The position numbers and the translations under genes were made by a program. From NCBI GenBank assembly GCA_020445605.1, contig JAGRGH010000031.1, positions 124,001 to 188,000 of the forward strand: a stretch of 64,000 nt of DNA, read 5' to 3'. The notes beneath the pieces are model-generated. The model ran no database searches, was not told the DNA's origin, and saw nothing but the letters and a program-made list of their open reading frames with translations. Shown here piece after piece: positions 17,613 to 26,397 of the stretch; position 1 is the first letter of the stretch; every line of letters starts with the position of its first letter. This DNA is from Chromatiales bacterium (GTDB lineage Bacteria > Pseudomonadota > Gammaproteobacteria > JAGRGH01).

Positions 17613-19613
17613 ATGCCCCCGTCGCAGAGCGCTGGAATACGCCCTGGCTGGATCAGCGCGATCGTCGTGTGCGGCGCGCTGGTCGCGACGGCGCTGCTGT
17701 ATGCGCGCGGCCTGCCCGGCGGCTGGATCTTCGACGACATCGCGAACATCCGCGACAACCCGCGTATCGAGATCGAACAGGTCGGACCCGCCGAACTCGC
17801 GCAGGCGGCGAACTCCTCGCCCGTGGGCGGCCCGTATACGCGCGCCATCGCATTCGCGAGCTTCGCGCTGAACCATGCGTGGCTCGGCGGCGAGCCGATC
17901 CACTTCAAGCTCGTCAACATCGCGATTCATCTTGTCAATGGCCTGCTGGTGTTCTGGATGCTGCACTTGGCCGCGGGCCTGTATTTGCAGCGACGCAACA
18001 TCGCCATGGACCCGGTGCGTCTGGAACTCGCCATCGGCGCCATTGCGGCGATCTGGCTGGTCGCGCCGATCAACCTGACCTCGGTGCTGTACGCCGTGCA
18101 GCGCATGACCTCGCTCTCAGCACTGTTCACCCTGGCGGCGATCATCGTCTACCTCAATTTGCGCAGGCGCCAGTTTGCCGGGCACCGGCCACGCTGGCTG
18201 CGGGTGCTGCCATCGATGGCTGCATGGCTGGCCCTCGGCTACTACAGCAAGGAAAACGCCGCCCTGCTGCCGCTGCTGCTGTTGGTGATCGAGTGGATCC
18301 TGCTCGGTTTTCACACCGCCGAGCGGCGTGAGCGCCGACGGCTGATCGGGTTCTTCGTCGTTGCGCTGGCCGTGCCGATGGTCACCGCGCTGGCCTGGTT
18401 TCTCGCCGATCCTTCCACCCTGCTCCGGCAGTTCAACGGCCGCGGCTTCACGCTTATCGAACGACTGCTGACCGAAGCGCGGGCGCTGTGGATGTACGTC
18501 GGCATGATCGTGGTGCCGCAACCCGACACCTTCACGCTGTTCCATGACGACTTTGGCGTGTCACGCGGCCTGCGCGATCCCTGGACCACGCTGCCGGCGC
18601 TGACGGCACTGGCGCTTGCAGTCGCCGGCGTGTTCGCACTGCGCCGGCGCGCCCCCATGCTCGCGTTCGGCATCGCCTGGTTTCTCGCCGGGCATGCAAT
18701 GGAATCCACCGTGCTGCCGCTGGAACTCGTGCACGAACATCGCAATTACCTGCCAGGGATCGGCGTCATCGCACTGCTCGTCTGGCCGCTGCTGACGCAG
18801 GCGCGTGCCGGCATCCCCGCGCTGGTCGCACGCTGGCTGGTGTTCGGCTGGTTCGTGGGCTCTGTGTTCGTGACCGCGGTCCGCGCCGACGACTGGGCGA
18901 TTCCGGAGCGACTGTTCGTCAGCCAGGCCCTCGCGCACCCGGATTCACCGCGTTCGAATTTTCAGGCCGCGACGCTGCTGACCGCCGCGGTCAAGCCCGG
19001 CACCTCCCCGACCGACGACGCATTCGTGCAGCCGGCCCGGCTGTTCGCCCGCATGATCGAGACCGATCCGAACAATGCCGACGGCATGATCGGCCTGATT
19101 ATCCTGCACCTGCACGCGGCCCAGCCACTGCCACATGAGCTTTTCAATGCCACGGTCAAACGCCTGCGCGAGATGGTCTACACCCCGGAATCGCTGACCA
19201 TTTCGCAGTTTTCGTTTCTGGTCGAGTGGCAGGGTTCACCTCAGACCGCGCACCTGCCCGATGCGACCATCGTGGCCCTGTTCGACGCGGCGCTCGACAA
19301 CCGTGGCATGCGCGGTGTCGCGCGCGCCGCCTTGTTGTCATCCAAACGCGCGTATTATCAGCACGTGATCGGCGATCTGGACGCCGCCCAGGCACTCGCC
19401 GACGAGGCCTACGGCATGGTGCCGCGTTCCGACATTCTCGCGGGGCGCGTCATCGAGGTCGCGCTCGCACGCAACGATCTCAAGCGGGCACGCGAAGTAT
19501 TGAATCGCTATGAACTCGAGCAGCCGGGCATCGAGCGCCGGCTTGGGCGCGAACGGCTGCGCGAGATGATCACGGAATTCGAACACGGAACGGGGAGGAT
19601 TCAACGCCTATGA
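17613..19613 (+). CDS. TMTC-like multi-pass membrane protein with C-terminal helical repeats
   Basis: A 666-residue protein. Residues ~1-450 contain about ten transmembrane helices; the first periplasmic loop holds FDDIANIRDNP, the acidic DD plus asparagine pattern of PMT/TMTC-type glycosyltransferases. Residues ~470-660 are soluble helices of TPR-like character (repeated Ala/Leu helices, for example RAYYQHVIGDLDAAQALADEAYG). Eukaryotic TMTC proteins are O-mannosyltransferases with TPR tails that use lipid-linked mannose. The gene overlaps the downstream DPM1-like glycosyltransferase by 4 bp, consistent with a donor-maker/transferase pair. The activity is an inference. Confidence 0.75.
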   Translation: MPPSQSAGIRPGWISAIVVCGALVATALLYARGLPGGWIFDDIANIRDNPRIEIEQVGPAELAQAANSSPVGGPYTRAIAFASFALNHAWLGGEPIHFKLVNIAIHLVNGLLVFWMLHLAAGLYLQRRNIAMDPVRLELAIGAIAAIWLVAPINLTSVLYAVQRMTSLSALFTLAAIIVYLNLRRRQFAGHRPRWLRVLPSMAAWLALGYYSKENAALLPLLLLVIEWILLGFHTAERRERRRLIGFFVVALAVPMVTALAWFLADPSTLLRQFNGRGFTLIERLLTEARALWMYVGMIVVPQPDTFTLFHDDFGVSRGLRDPWTTLPALTALALAVAGVFALRRRAPMLAFGIAWFLAGHAMESTVLPLELVHEHRNYLPGIGVIALLVWPLLTQARAGIPALVARWLVFGWFVGSVFVTAVRADDWAIPERLFVSQALAHPDSPRSNFQAATLLTAAVKPGTSPTDDAFVQPARLFARMIETDPNNADGMIGLIILHLHAAQPLPHELFNATVKRLREMVYTPESLTISQFSFLVEWQGSPQTAHLPDATIVALFDAALDNRGMRGVARAALLSSKRAYYQHVIGDLDAAQALADEAYGMVPRSDILAGRVIEVALARNDLKRAREVLNRYELEQPGIERRLGRERLREMITEFEHGTGRIQRL

Positions 19614-20482
19614 ACTGGACGGATGTCAGCGTGGTCATTCCGGTGAAGAACGAGTCGCGCGCGCTGCGCGAGATCGTGCCGGAACTCATCGAGCGACTGC
19701 CGGGCGCCGAGATCATCATCTCCGACGATGGGTCTGTCGACGATCTGGACTGGCTGGGTGAATGGTCGCAGGTGACCCGCGTGCAGCGTCCGTACAGCGG
19801 TGGAAACGGTGCGGCGATCAAGACCGGTGCACGCGCCGCGACACGCCCGATCGTGGCCTTCATGGATGGCGACGGACAGCATGACCCTGCGGACCTGGTC
19901 CGCATTCTGGAGGAACGTGAGCGCAAGGGCTTCGACATGGTCGTCGGTGCACGCAATGCCGACGCCCACGCCAACGCCGGCCGGCGCTGGGCCAACGCGC
20001 TGTACAGCCGGATCGCATCCTGGGTGGTCGGGCACCGTGTGCAAGATCTGACTTCGGGGCTGCGCGCGATGCGTCTCGAGCTGTTTCGCGAGTTTCAGTA
20101 TCTGCTGCCGAACGGCTTCTCGTACCCAACGACGATCACGCTGTGTTTTTTCCGCTCCGGGCTGACGGTGGGCTATCTTCCGATCGACACCAGGCCCCGC
20201 ATCGGCCGCAGCCACATCCGGCCGCTGCGCGACGGCATGCGGTTTCTGATCATCATCTTTCGCATCAGCGCACTGTACTCGCCGCTGAAGTTCTATCTGC
20301 CAATCAGCGCGCTGAGTTTTCTCGGCGGCCTGGGCATCTATCTGCATTCGTTTCTGACCACGGCGCACATCACCAACACCAGCCTGCTGCTGTTTCTGGT
20401 TTCGGTGCTGACCTTCCTGACCGGTCTGATATCCGAACAGGTCACCAGCCTGCTGTTCCGACGTTCGAACCGCGATGGCTGA
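19610..20482 (+). CDS. GT2 family polyprenyl-phosphate glycosyltransferase (DPM1-like)
   Basis: A 290-residue family 2 glycosyltransferase: VVIPVKNE at the N-terminus, DDGS (D39-D40), DGDGQHDP (D86/D88, metal site) and RSHIRPLRDG are those of dolichyl/undecaprenyl-phosphate sugar synthases. Two C-terminal transmembrane helices (~residues 220-240 and ~255-275) anchor it. It would transfer a sugar from a nucleotide donor to a polyprenyl phosphate. Its ATG overlaps the stop of the TMTC-like gene (ATGA) after a GGGGAGG ribosome-binding site, and it overlaps the cytochrome gene by 8 bp. Confidence 0.88.
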   Translation: MNWTDVSVVIPVKNESRALREIVPELIERLPGAEIIISDDGSVDDLDWLGEWSQVTRVQRPYSGGNGAAIKTGARAATRPIVAFMDGDGQHDPADLVRILEERERKGFDMVVGARNADAHANAGRRWANALYSRIASWVVGHRVQDLTSGLRAMRLELFREFQYLLPNGFSYPTTITLCFFRSGLTVGYLPIDTRPRIGRSHIRPLRDGMRFLIIIFRISALYSPLKFYLPISALSFLGGLGIYLHSFLTTAHITNTSLLLFLVSVLTFLTGLISEQVTSLLFRRSNRDG

Positions 20483-21173
20483 GCCACTCGACACGGCGGA
20501 CCGCTTCGTCCGGGTGCAGGTCTGGCCCGCGAGTTTGCGACTGATTCACTGGATCATCGCGGCGGGTCTGGTATTCCAGATCGCCAGCGCATGGCTGGTC
20601 AATTACGCGGCAGTGGACGCACATCACTGGCGCGACTGGCATCTGATCGTCGGCCAGGTGCTGGTCGCGGCGCTGGTGCTGCGCATCGTGGTGGCGTTTC
20701 GATCCGGGCCATCCAGCTGGCGCGCGCTTTGGCCGGGCCGCGCACAGCGCGCTGCAATACCGGCCATGCTGCGGTTTTATCTGAGCCTGGGCCGCGCGCC
20801 ACTGCCGAATTGGTATGCACACAACCCGTTGTGGGCGCCGCTGTACGCGCTGACCTGGCTGATTCTCGGGCTCGCACTGATCTCGGGGCTCGGACACGAT
20901 TCGAGCCCGATTCTGGGGATGTCACTCGCGCACGTTCACGCGACGAGCGCTGCCGTTCTTGCAGTGATTACCATCGCCCACATCGCCACGGTCATTCTTC
21001 ACGACTGGCGCGGCGGTGCGGCGAGCATCTCGGGAATGCTCAGCGGCGAGCGCTACTTTCGCTCGACTTCGATCAGGCCGCCGCCGGACAAGAACGCCGG
21101 ATTCGAAGTCTCACTCGCTTCACTGCGCGCAAATCGGAATCAGCAGACCGGCGACGCCGACGACCTGCGCTAG
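20475..21173 (+). CDS. Cytochrome b561-type membrane protein
   Basis: A 232-residue protein with four transmembrane helices and the haem-ligand histidines of the cytochrome b561/Ni-Fe-hydrogenase cytochrome b family: RLIHWIIAAG, HWRDWHLIVGQ and AHVHATSAAVLAVITIAHIATVILHDW. It moves electrons between quinone and a partner at the inner membrane; no partner dehydrogenase or cytochrome c is adjacent. The start overlaps the end of the glycosyltransferase by 8 bp. Its stop overlaps that of the convergent gene by 3 bp. Confidence 0.88.
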   Translation: MAEPLDTADRFVRVQVWPASLRLIHWIIAAGLVFQIASAWLVNYAAVDAHHWRDWHLIVGQVLVAALVLRIVVAFRSGPSSWRALWPGRAQRAAIPAMLRFYLSLGRAPLPNWYAHNPLWAPLYALTWLILGLALISGLGHDSSPILGMSLAHVHATSAAVLAVITIAHIATVILHDWRGGAASISGMLSGERYFRSTSIRPPPDKNAGFEVSLASLRANRNQQTGDADDLR

Positions 21174-21745
21174 CGCAGGATCGGCATTCCGCCCTGCGCG
21201 GCGCGTTCGGCGGCGATCCACATCAGCGACGGTTCAGGCTCCTCCGGCGCGATGACGGACGGCAGCAGAACCAGACCGCGCGGAGTCGTCCAGCGCAGCA
21301 CGTCGCCCGGATCAAACGCCGGCTCGCCGAGCTGACGCCGCAGTTCGCCCTTGAGCCAGCCGTGATAGCGCGGCCGGTAGACGACCTTGATCGCCTGCAG
21401 GTAGTCGCCATCGGTGTAGATCACCGAGCTGTAGGCCGGTGTGCCATTGAATGAGGCAATTTTCGTCGCACATGCGCGTGAACCGAACGGACCCGGCGCC
21501 TGCGCGCAGTCCCATTCGAGCGCGGGCAGAAACTCCCGGATGGCCTGCTCGGTGGCCGTCGATGCAAGCGTATCCAGCCGCAGGTTCATCTCCTCACCGC
21601 CGAACAGGGTCAACATGACCACATCCGTGCGCCGACGGCCGTCGTCGGTGAACATCAGCCAGATGATCGGTCCGGCGACGATCGCCAGCAGCATCGCCTG
21701 CTTGTAGAGTTTCGGCACACGAAAACGCGCCTTCGGATCGGTCAT
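21170..21745 (-). CDS. Hypothetical membrane-anchored protein, 191 aa
   Basis: A protein with one N-terminal transmembrane helix (LYKQAMLLAIVAGPIIWLMF, about residues 14-33) and an extracytoplasmic domain of ~155 residues with two cysteines (DCAQAPGPFGSRACAT) that could form a disulfide. No family recognised. The ATG at 21745 (MTDPKARF) is chosen over the longer open frame because the extension is Cys/Pro-rich and lies in the acs terminator region. Confidence 0.65.
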   Translation of the reverse strand: MTDPKARFRVPKLYKQAMLLAIVAGPIIWLMFTDDGRRRTDVVMLTLFGGEEMNLRLDTLASTATEQAIREFLPALEWDCAQAPGPFGSRACATKIASFNGTPAYSSVIYTDGDYLQAIKVVYRPRYHGWLKGELRRQLGEPAFDPGDVLRWTTPRGLVLLPSVIAPEEPEPSLMWIAAERAAQGGMPILR

Positions 21746-21782
21746 GCAGGGATTCCTGAGGTCTGGGGGCCAGCCGAAACAG

Positions 21783-21806
21783 CGGGGCGGCCCGCAGGCC
21801 GCCCCG
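21783..21806 (-). terminator. Hairpin downstream of acs
   Basis: A perfect 10-bp stem (CGGGGCGGCC / GGCCGCCCCG) with loop CGCA lies 33 bp beyond the acs stop. T-runs on either side are short (GTTT on the plus side), so it may act as a stabilising or partly Rho-independent 3' end. Confidence 0.55.
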
Positions 21807-21838
21807 TTTACATACACGCCTGACGGGCCTGGCCGACG

Positions 21839-23785
21839 TTAGCGATTCTCGCGATTGTTGATGAGGTTGTCGACCACGCCGGGATCCGCCAGCGTGGAGG
21901 TATCGCCGAGGTTGTCGAGTTCGTTCGCGGCGATCTTGCGCAGGATGCGTCGCATGATCTTGCCGGAACGGGTCTTCGGCAAACCGGGCGCCCACTGGAT
22001 CAGGTTGACCTTTGCGATCGGCCCGATCTCGTTGCGCACCAGCTTGACGAGTTCCGCCTTGAGTTCATCGGTGCCCTGCTCGCCCGCCATCAGCGTGACA
22101 TACGCATAGATGCCCTGACCGGTCAGCTCGTGCGGATAACCGACCACCGCCGACTCCGCAACCTTCGGATGCAAGACCAGGGCGGATTCGATTTCCGCCG
22201 TACCGAGGCGGTGACCGGAGACGTTCAGCACATCGTCGACACGACCGGTGATCCAGTAGTAACCATCCGCATCGCGCCGCGCGCCGTCGCCGGTGAAATA
22301 GTATCCCTTGTACATCGCGAAGTACGTCTCGTAGAAACGCCTGTGATCCCCGTACACGGTGCGCATCATCGACGGCCACGGGTGTTTGATCGCGAGGTTG
22401 CCTTCCGCCGGACTGTCCTTGATTTCCTGACCCTGATCGTTCAGCAACACCGGCTGTACGCCAAAGAACGGCACGGTCGCCGAGCCCGGCTTCAGTGGTG
22501 TCGCGCCGGGCAGCGGGGTGAGCATGTGCGCGCCGGTTTCGGTCTGCCACCAGGTGTCGACGATCGGGCAGCGCTCGTCACCAACGACACGGTGATACCA
22601 CTCCCAGGCCTCCGGATTGATCGGCTCGCCGACCGTGCCGAGCAGTCGCAGCGACTTGCGCGAGGTCTTTTTCACCGGCTCCTCGCCGGCGCCCATCAGC
22701 GAACGGATCGCGGTCGGCGCCGTGTAGAACGTCGCGACCTTGTGCTTGTCGCAGACCTGCCAGAAGCGCGAGATGTCCGGATAGGTCGGAATACCCTCGA
22801 ACATCAGGGTGATCGCGCCATTGGCGAGCGGCCCGTAGACGATGTAGCTGTGCCCGGTCACCCAGCCGATGTCGGCCGTGCACCAGTAGACCTCGCCGTC
22901 CTTGTAGTCAAAGACCAGCTTGTGGGTCATTGCGGCCTGCAAGAGATAGCCCGCGGTGGAATGCAGCACGCCTTTCGGTTTTCCGGTCGAGCCCGAGGTA
23001 TACAGAATGAACAGCGGGTCCTCCGCGTCCATGTGCTCGGGCTCGCAGCCCGCATCGGCGGCGGCCATCGCCTCGTGATACCAGACGTCTCGATCGGCCG
23101 CCCACTCGACCGGATCGCCGCCGCGCTTGACGACGATGCAGGTGTGCACATTCGGGCATTTCGCGATGGCCTTGTCGGCGTTGGCCTTCAGCGGCACGCG
23201 CTTGCCCCCGCGCATGGACTGGTCGGCCGTGATCACCACGCGACAGTCCGAATCGATGATGCGGTCTTTCAGTGCATCCGGGGAGAACCCGCCGAACACG
23301 ATGGAATGCACGGCGCCGATGCGCGTGCAGGCGAGCATCGCCACCGCCGCCTCGGGGATCATCGGCAGGTACAGCGATACCCGATCACCCTTCTTGACGC
23401 CGCGCGCCTTCAGCACGTTCGCGAACCGGCAGACTTCCGCATGCAGTTCGCGATAGGTGATCTTGCGATCCTCGTTGGGGTTGTCCCCCTCCCAGATGAT
23501 CGCGACCTGATCGCCGCGCGATTCGAGATGGCGGTCGAGGCAGTTGTACGAGACATTCAGCTTCGCGCCCTTGAACCAGGCGATGTGCAGATCGTTCTCG
23601 TTGAAGCTCCAGTCCAGCACTTCCTTGGGCTGGCTGAAAAAACTCAGGTACTGATTGGCCTGCTCGCCCCAGAACCCGGCCGGGTCCTCGACGGACTGCC
23701 GGTACATCGTCTCGTATTGCTCGGCGCTGACATTGGCCTGCGCGGCAAAGGCCGGCGGGACCGGGTAGGTCTTTACATCGGACAT
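21839..23785 (-). CDS. acs: Acetyl-CoA synthetase
   Basis: A 648-residue AMP-forming acetate--CoA ligase, the high-affinity route from acetate to acetyl-CoA. It shows the complete family pattern: [17 protein letters not shown], the P-loop [27 protein letters not shown] for acetate/acyl pocket, [17 protein letters not shown] and the regulatory lysine in [16 protein letters not shown], the site usually acetylated by Pat-type enzymes. Length and start ([11 protein letters not shown] with GAGGAG ahead) are standard. It stands downstream of the CBS/DUF294 gene with a ~300-bp leader region carrying its own promoter. Confidence 0.97.
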   Translation of the reverse strand: MSDVKTYPVPPAFAAQANVSAEQYETMYRQSVEDPAGFWGEQANQYLSFFSQPKEVLDWSFNENDLHIAWFKGAKLNVSYNCLDRHLESRGDQVAIIWEGDNPNEDRKITYRELHAEVCRFANVLKARGVKKGDRVSLYLPMIPEAAVAMLACTRIGAVHSIVFGGFSPDALKDRIIDSDCRVVITADQSMRGGKRVPLKANADKAIAKCPNVHTCIVVKRGGDPVEWAADRDVWYHEAMAAADAGCEPEHMDAEDPLFILYTSGSTGKPKGVLHSTAGYLLQAAMTHKLVFDYKDGEVYWCTADIGWVTGHSYIVYGPLANGAITLMFEGIPTYPDISRFWQVCDKHKVATFYTAPTAIRSLMGAGEEPVKKTSRKSLRLLGTVGEPINPEAWEWYHRVVGDERCPIVDTWWQTETGAHMLTPLPGATPLKPGSATVPFFGVQPVLLNDQGQEIKDSPAEGNLAIKHPWPSMMRTVYGDHRRFYETYFAMYKGYYFTGDGARRDADGYYWITGRVDDVLNVSGHRLGTAEIESALVLHPKVAESAVVGYPHELTGQGIYAYVTLMAGEQGTDELKAELVKLVRNEIGPIAKVNLIQWAPGLPKTRSGKIMRRILRKIAANELDNLGDTSTLADPGVVDNLINNRENR

Positions 23786-24021
23786 CGGGCTACTCCTCGT
23801 TCTCGGAACCTGGTGGCGGTTGCGGCTCTTGTTGTGCCCCGTGAACGCGCTCCGGCCGCGGCCGGCCTGCGCGAATCGCACGGGTGTCCTCCTGAAAAAC
23901 GGCAGGCCCCTGGAGGCCGCCGGTTCGCGTGCCCTGCGGCGCGCGGCCCGGTCACGGGCGTCGGGCCGCGTCCCTCTGCGGGGTCGTCGGCCGGCCCCGG
24001 CCACTCACCGGGGGAATCCGG

Positions 24022-24050
24022 ATTATAGGGCGGCCGGCGCGGGTTTTCAG
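24022..24050 (-). promoter_or_regulatory. Sigma-70 promoter for acs with ~230-nt leader
   Basis: On the minus strand the hexamer CTGAAA (24050-24045) is followed by a 17-bp spacer and a perfect TATAAT (24027-24022). Transcription would start near 24015, about 230 nt upstream of the acs ATG. The 23786-24083 gap is otherwise very GC-rich and holds no convincing gene. Confidence 0.6.
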
Positions 24051-24083
24051 TCCAACCGGGCCAGGCGCGGCCCACCCCGTGCT

Positions 24084-25949
24084 TCAGGCAATTCGCCCGG
24101 TCTGATATCGGCCGGCGATCGTCTCCTGCAGAGACTTGATCAGTTTGAAGGCGTCCTTGAGGTGTTCGCGCTCGAAACTCGAAAGTGTCTCGGGGACCAG
24201 GTAGTTATCGGCCTTGCGGCCGGCGCGGATCTGCGCGGCCTGGTGCCGGATGCGCAGGGTCGCGATGAACTCCAGCGCGTCTTCCAGACTTTCGGCACCG
24301 CTGCGCGACAGGGCGTCGGTCTGCCCCGCCGCGCGGATGCGCGCGGTGGTGTTCACCGCCGTGAGGCCCGCCGCCAGCGCGTAGACCCGCGCCAGATCGG
24401 TGATCGGCGCAATGCCGCGGTGCTTGATGTCCAGCGTGTCGTCATGCTTGCCGTCATGCACGAGCACGAACTGGCGGAATATCCCGAGCGGCGGCCGGTG
24501 CGTGAGTGCATTTGCGGCCATGAACGCCAGAAAGATGCCGTTGCCGCGGGATTTCTCCGCGACATGCGCCTGCAGCGTCTCGAGCAGGCTGCGCTCGCCA
24601 TGCACGGCGCGCAGATCGAAAAAGATCGACGACAGCATCAGGGCCTTCGGCTGCGGACTGTCGATCCACTTGTTGAAGTACCTCCGCCAGGTCGCCAGCG
24701 GCTGGCGCCACTCGGGATTGGTCGCCATCGCGTCGCCCGGACAATAGATGAAGCCGGCGGCGTCCAGCCCGTCGCTGACCCGCCGGGCGAGTTCCGCGAA
24801 GTAGGCGTCGTGCTCGGGGCGAAAATCATCGGACAGGATCAGGGCATTGTCCTGGTCCGAGTGCGAGGACTGCTCGCGCCGCGCCTGCGAGCCGCCCGCG
24901 GCCCACAGAAACGGCACCGGCGCCGGACCGAGGTCCGCCTCGGCGAGTTCGATCAGGCGGATCGTCAGGGCATCGGTGACCGCCGATACGGCCTCGCCGA
25001 TGTGCGCCGCCGTGGCGCCGGAATCCGCCAGCCGCAGCTGGAGTTCCGGCAGGCGCCGGCTGGCCGCGACCAGTTCGTCGACATTGTTCGCCCGGCGCAC
25101 GGCCTGCACGAGATAGCCGCTGCGTGCACTGTGGTGTCGGGCCAGGTCGGTCGAGGTGATCATGCCAACGAGCCGACCGCCATCCATGACTGGCAGGTGG
25201 TGCAACTTGTGTTCGGTCATGCGCGTCAGCGCCTCGGCAAGCGACGCATCGCGAGCGATGGTTTGCAGCGACACGGTCATGATCTCGCCGACCGGACGTG
25301 AGGTCGGCAGACCAACCGAGACACAGCGAGCCCGCATGTCGCGATCGGTGACCAAGCCGGCCAGGCGCTCGCCTTCGACGACGAGCAGCGCGGACACGCC
25401 ATTCTCGGTCATGCGCCGCGCGGCGGCCTCAATGCTTGCTGACGGTTCTATGGTGACCGGCTCGCGCTGGACGACATCACCGACCGCGGTGTTCAGGGTC
25501 GAGACATCGACGTCCGAACCGCCACCGGCCCGCACCACGGCGGCCCTGAGCCGCGCCCGCGCCGCCACGTTGAAATGCATGGCGAACTCGCGCGAGCGCT
25601 GGCAGAGCGCACGCAGCGCGTCGCAACCCAGCGTGTAGAAGCGCGCCGCCTCGCCGACGCTGCCCACCGTGCTGCCGGCATCGATGAGCTGGCAGCGCGC
25701 GGTGTACACATCGCCGGGTTCGAGACGCTCGACAACCCGGTCGCCATCGCGAAATTCGACGTTGCCCGCGGCAAGCACATACACCGTGGCGCCGTCATCC
25801 CTGGGCGGGAAACCTGCGCCGCCCGGCAGTTCCAGCTCGCCGAGTCGCGCGGCCAGCGCCTGCCGCTCGCCGTCGTTCAACAGCGCAAACGGACGATGGG
25901 ACTCCAGAAACGTCCGGCGCGCGGCCAGTGGCTCGTTTGGATCACTCAC
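24084..25949 (-). CDS. cNMP-binding / CBS / DUF294 nucleotidyltransferase-like signalling protein
   Basis: A 621-residue cytoplasmic protein. Domain order: cyclic-nucleotide-binding-like beta-roll (~25-130), two CBS domains (~155-275, AARRMTENGVSALLVVEGERLAGLVTDRD type repeats), DUF294 putative nucleotidyltransferase (~300-440, with GGSQARREQSSHSDQDNALI, the GS..R.E...D.D pattern) and its C-terminal helical DUF294_C partner (~450-610). Similar proteins accompany acetate symporter/acs loci in many proteobacteria and resemble GlnD-type regulators. The start is GTG (25949). It is divergent from the symporter-kinase operon. Confidence 0.9.
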   Translation of the reverse strand: MSDPNEPLAARRTFLESHRPFALLNDGERQALAARLGELELPGGAGFPPRDDGATVYVLAAGNVEFRDGDRVVERLEPGDVYTARCQLIDAGSTVGSVGEAARFYTLGCDALRALCQRSREFAMHFNVAARARLRAAVVRAGGGSDVDVSTLNTAVGDVVQREPVTIEPSASIEAAARRMTENGVSALLVVEGERLAGLVTDRDMRARCVSVGLPTSRPVGEIMTVSLQTIARDASLAEALTRMTEHKLHHLPVMDGGRLVGMITSTDLARHHSARSGYLVQAVRRANNVDELVAASRRLPELQLRLADSGATAAHIGEAVSAVTDALTIRLIELAEADLGPAPVPFLWAAGGSQARREQSSHSDQDNALILSDDFRPEHDAYFAELARRVSDGLDAAGFIYCPGDAMATNPEWRQPLATWRRYFNKWIDSPQPKALMLSSIFFDLRAVHGERSLLETLQAHVAEKSRGNGIFLAFMAANALTHRPPLGIFRQFVLVHDGKHDDTLDIKHRGIAPITDLARVYALAAGLTAVNTTARIRAAGQTDALSRSGAESLEDALEFIATLRIRHQAAQIRAGRKADNYLVPETLSSFEREHLKDAFKLIKSLQETIAGRYQTGRIA

Positions 25950-26117
25950 GACATCGCTCGCGGTCAGTGATGGCAGTTGGAGCTAGTTTGACGCAAAACC
26001 GGCGACGGTTCAGCCTGCGGCCGAGACAGCCCTGATCAACCCATCCCGGATCGTCAGCGCAGCGACACTCCCTTGTGCCGGCGACCGCCTTTGATCTCAT
26101 TCAGAGTTTCACTGGCC

Positions 26118-26146
26118 TTGACGGTTTCCCGGGTACCCACTAGCCT
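26118..26146 (+). promoter_or_regulatory. Candidate promoter for the symporter-kinase operon
   Basis: TTGACG (26118-26123), a 17-bp spacer and TAGCCT (26141-26146) precede the small membrane gene by about 40 bp. The -35 is good and the -10 is weak (3 of 6), so the call is tentative. Confidence 0.4.
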
Positions 26147-26183
26147 CGATTGACGAAATCCGTCGGCAACGTGAAGGCTCGCG

Positions 26184-26381
26184 ATGCTGCGCTACGCGCG
26201 CTGGGCAAACTGGCTGGTGGCCCTGTTCTTCGGCGCCCTGATCGCGCTGAACTACCCGGTCTTGAAGATCTTCGACCACCCGGGCAGCGTCGCCGGCATC
26301 CCCCCGCTGTACCTGTATCTCTACGTCGTCTGGGCCGTGCTGATCGTCATCGTGGCCTGGCTGACCGAGCGTTCGCGCTGA
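26184..26381 (+). CDS. Small two-TM protein upstream of symporter-kinase
   Basis: A 65-residue protein with two transmembrane helices (~residues 8-27 and ~40-62), starting MLRYARWANWLVALFFG, with GAAGG as ribosome-binding site. It lies 16 bp upstream of the symporter-fused kinase. Its position and size mirror the small subunits (DUF4212, DUF997, DUF3311) encoded in front of many sodium:solute symporters, and it may be an accessory subunit of the sensor; this role is inferred. Confidence 0.7.
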   Translation: MLRYARWANWLVALFFGALIALNYPVLKIFDHPGSVAGIPPLYLYLYVVWAVLIVIVAWLTERSR

Positions 26382-26397
26382 TCCGGACATTCACGAC

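Noticed and set aside
22130-24028. 632-codon plus-strand open frame opposite acs
   Set aside because: Shadow of acs; Arg/His/Gln-rich and featureless.
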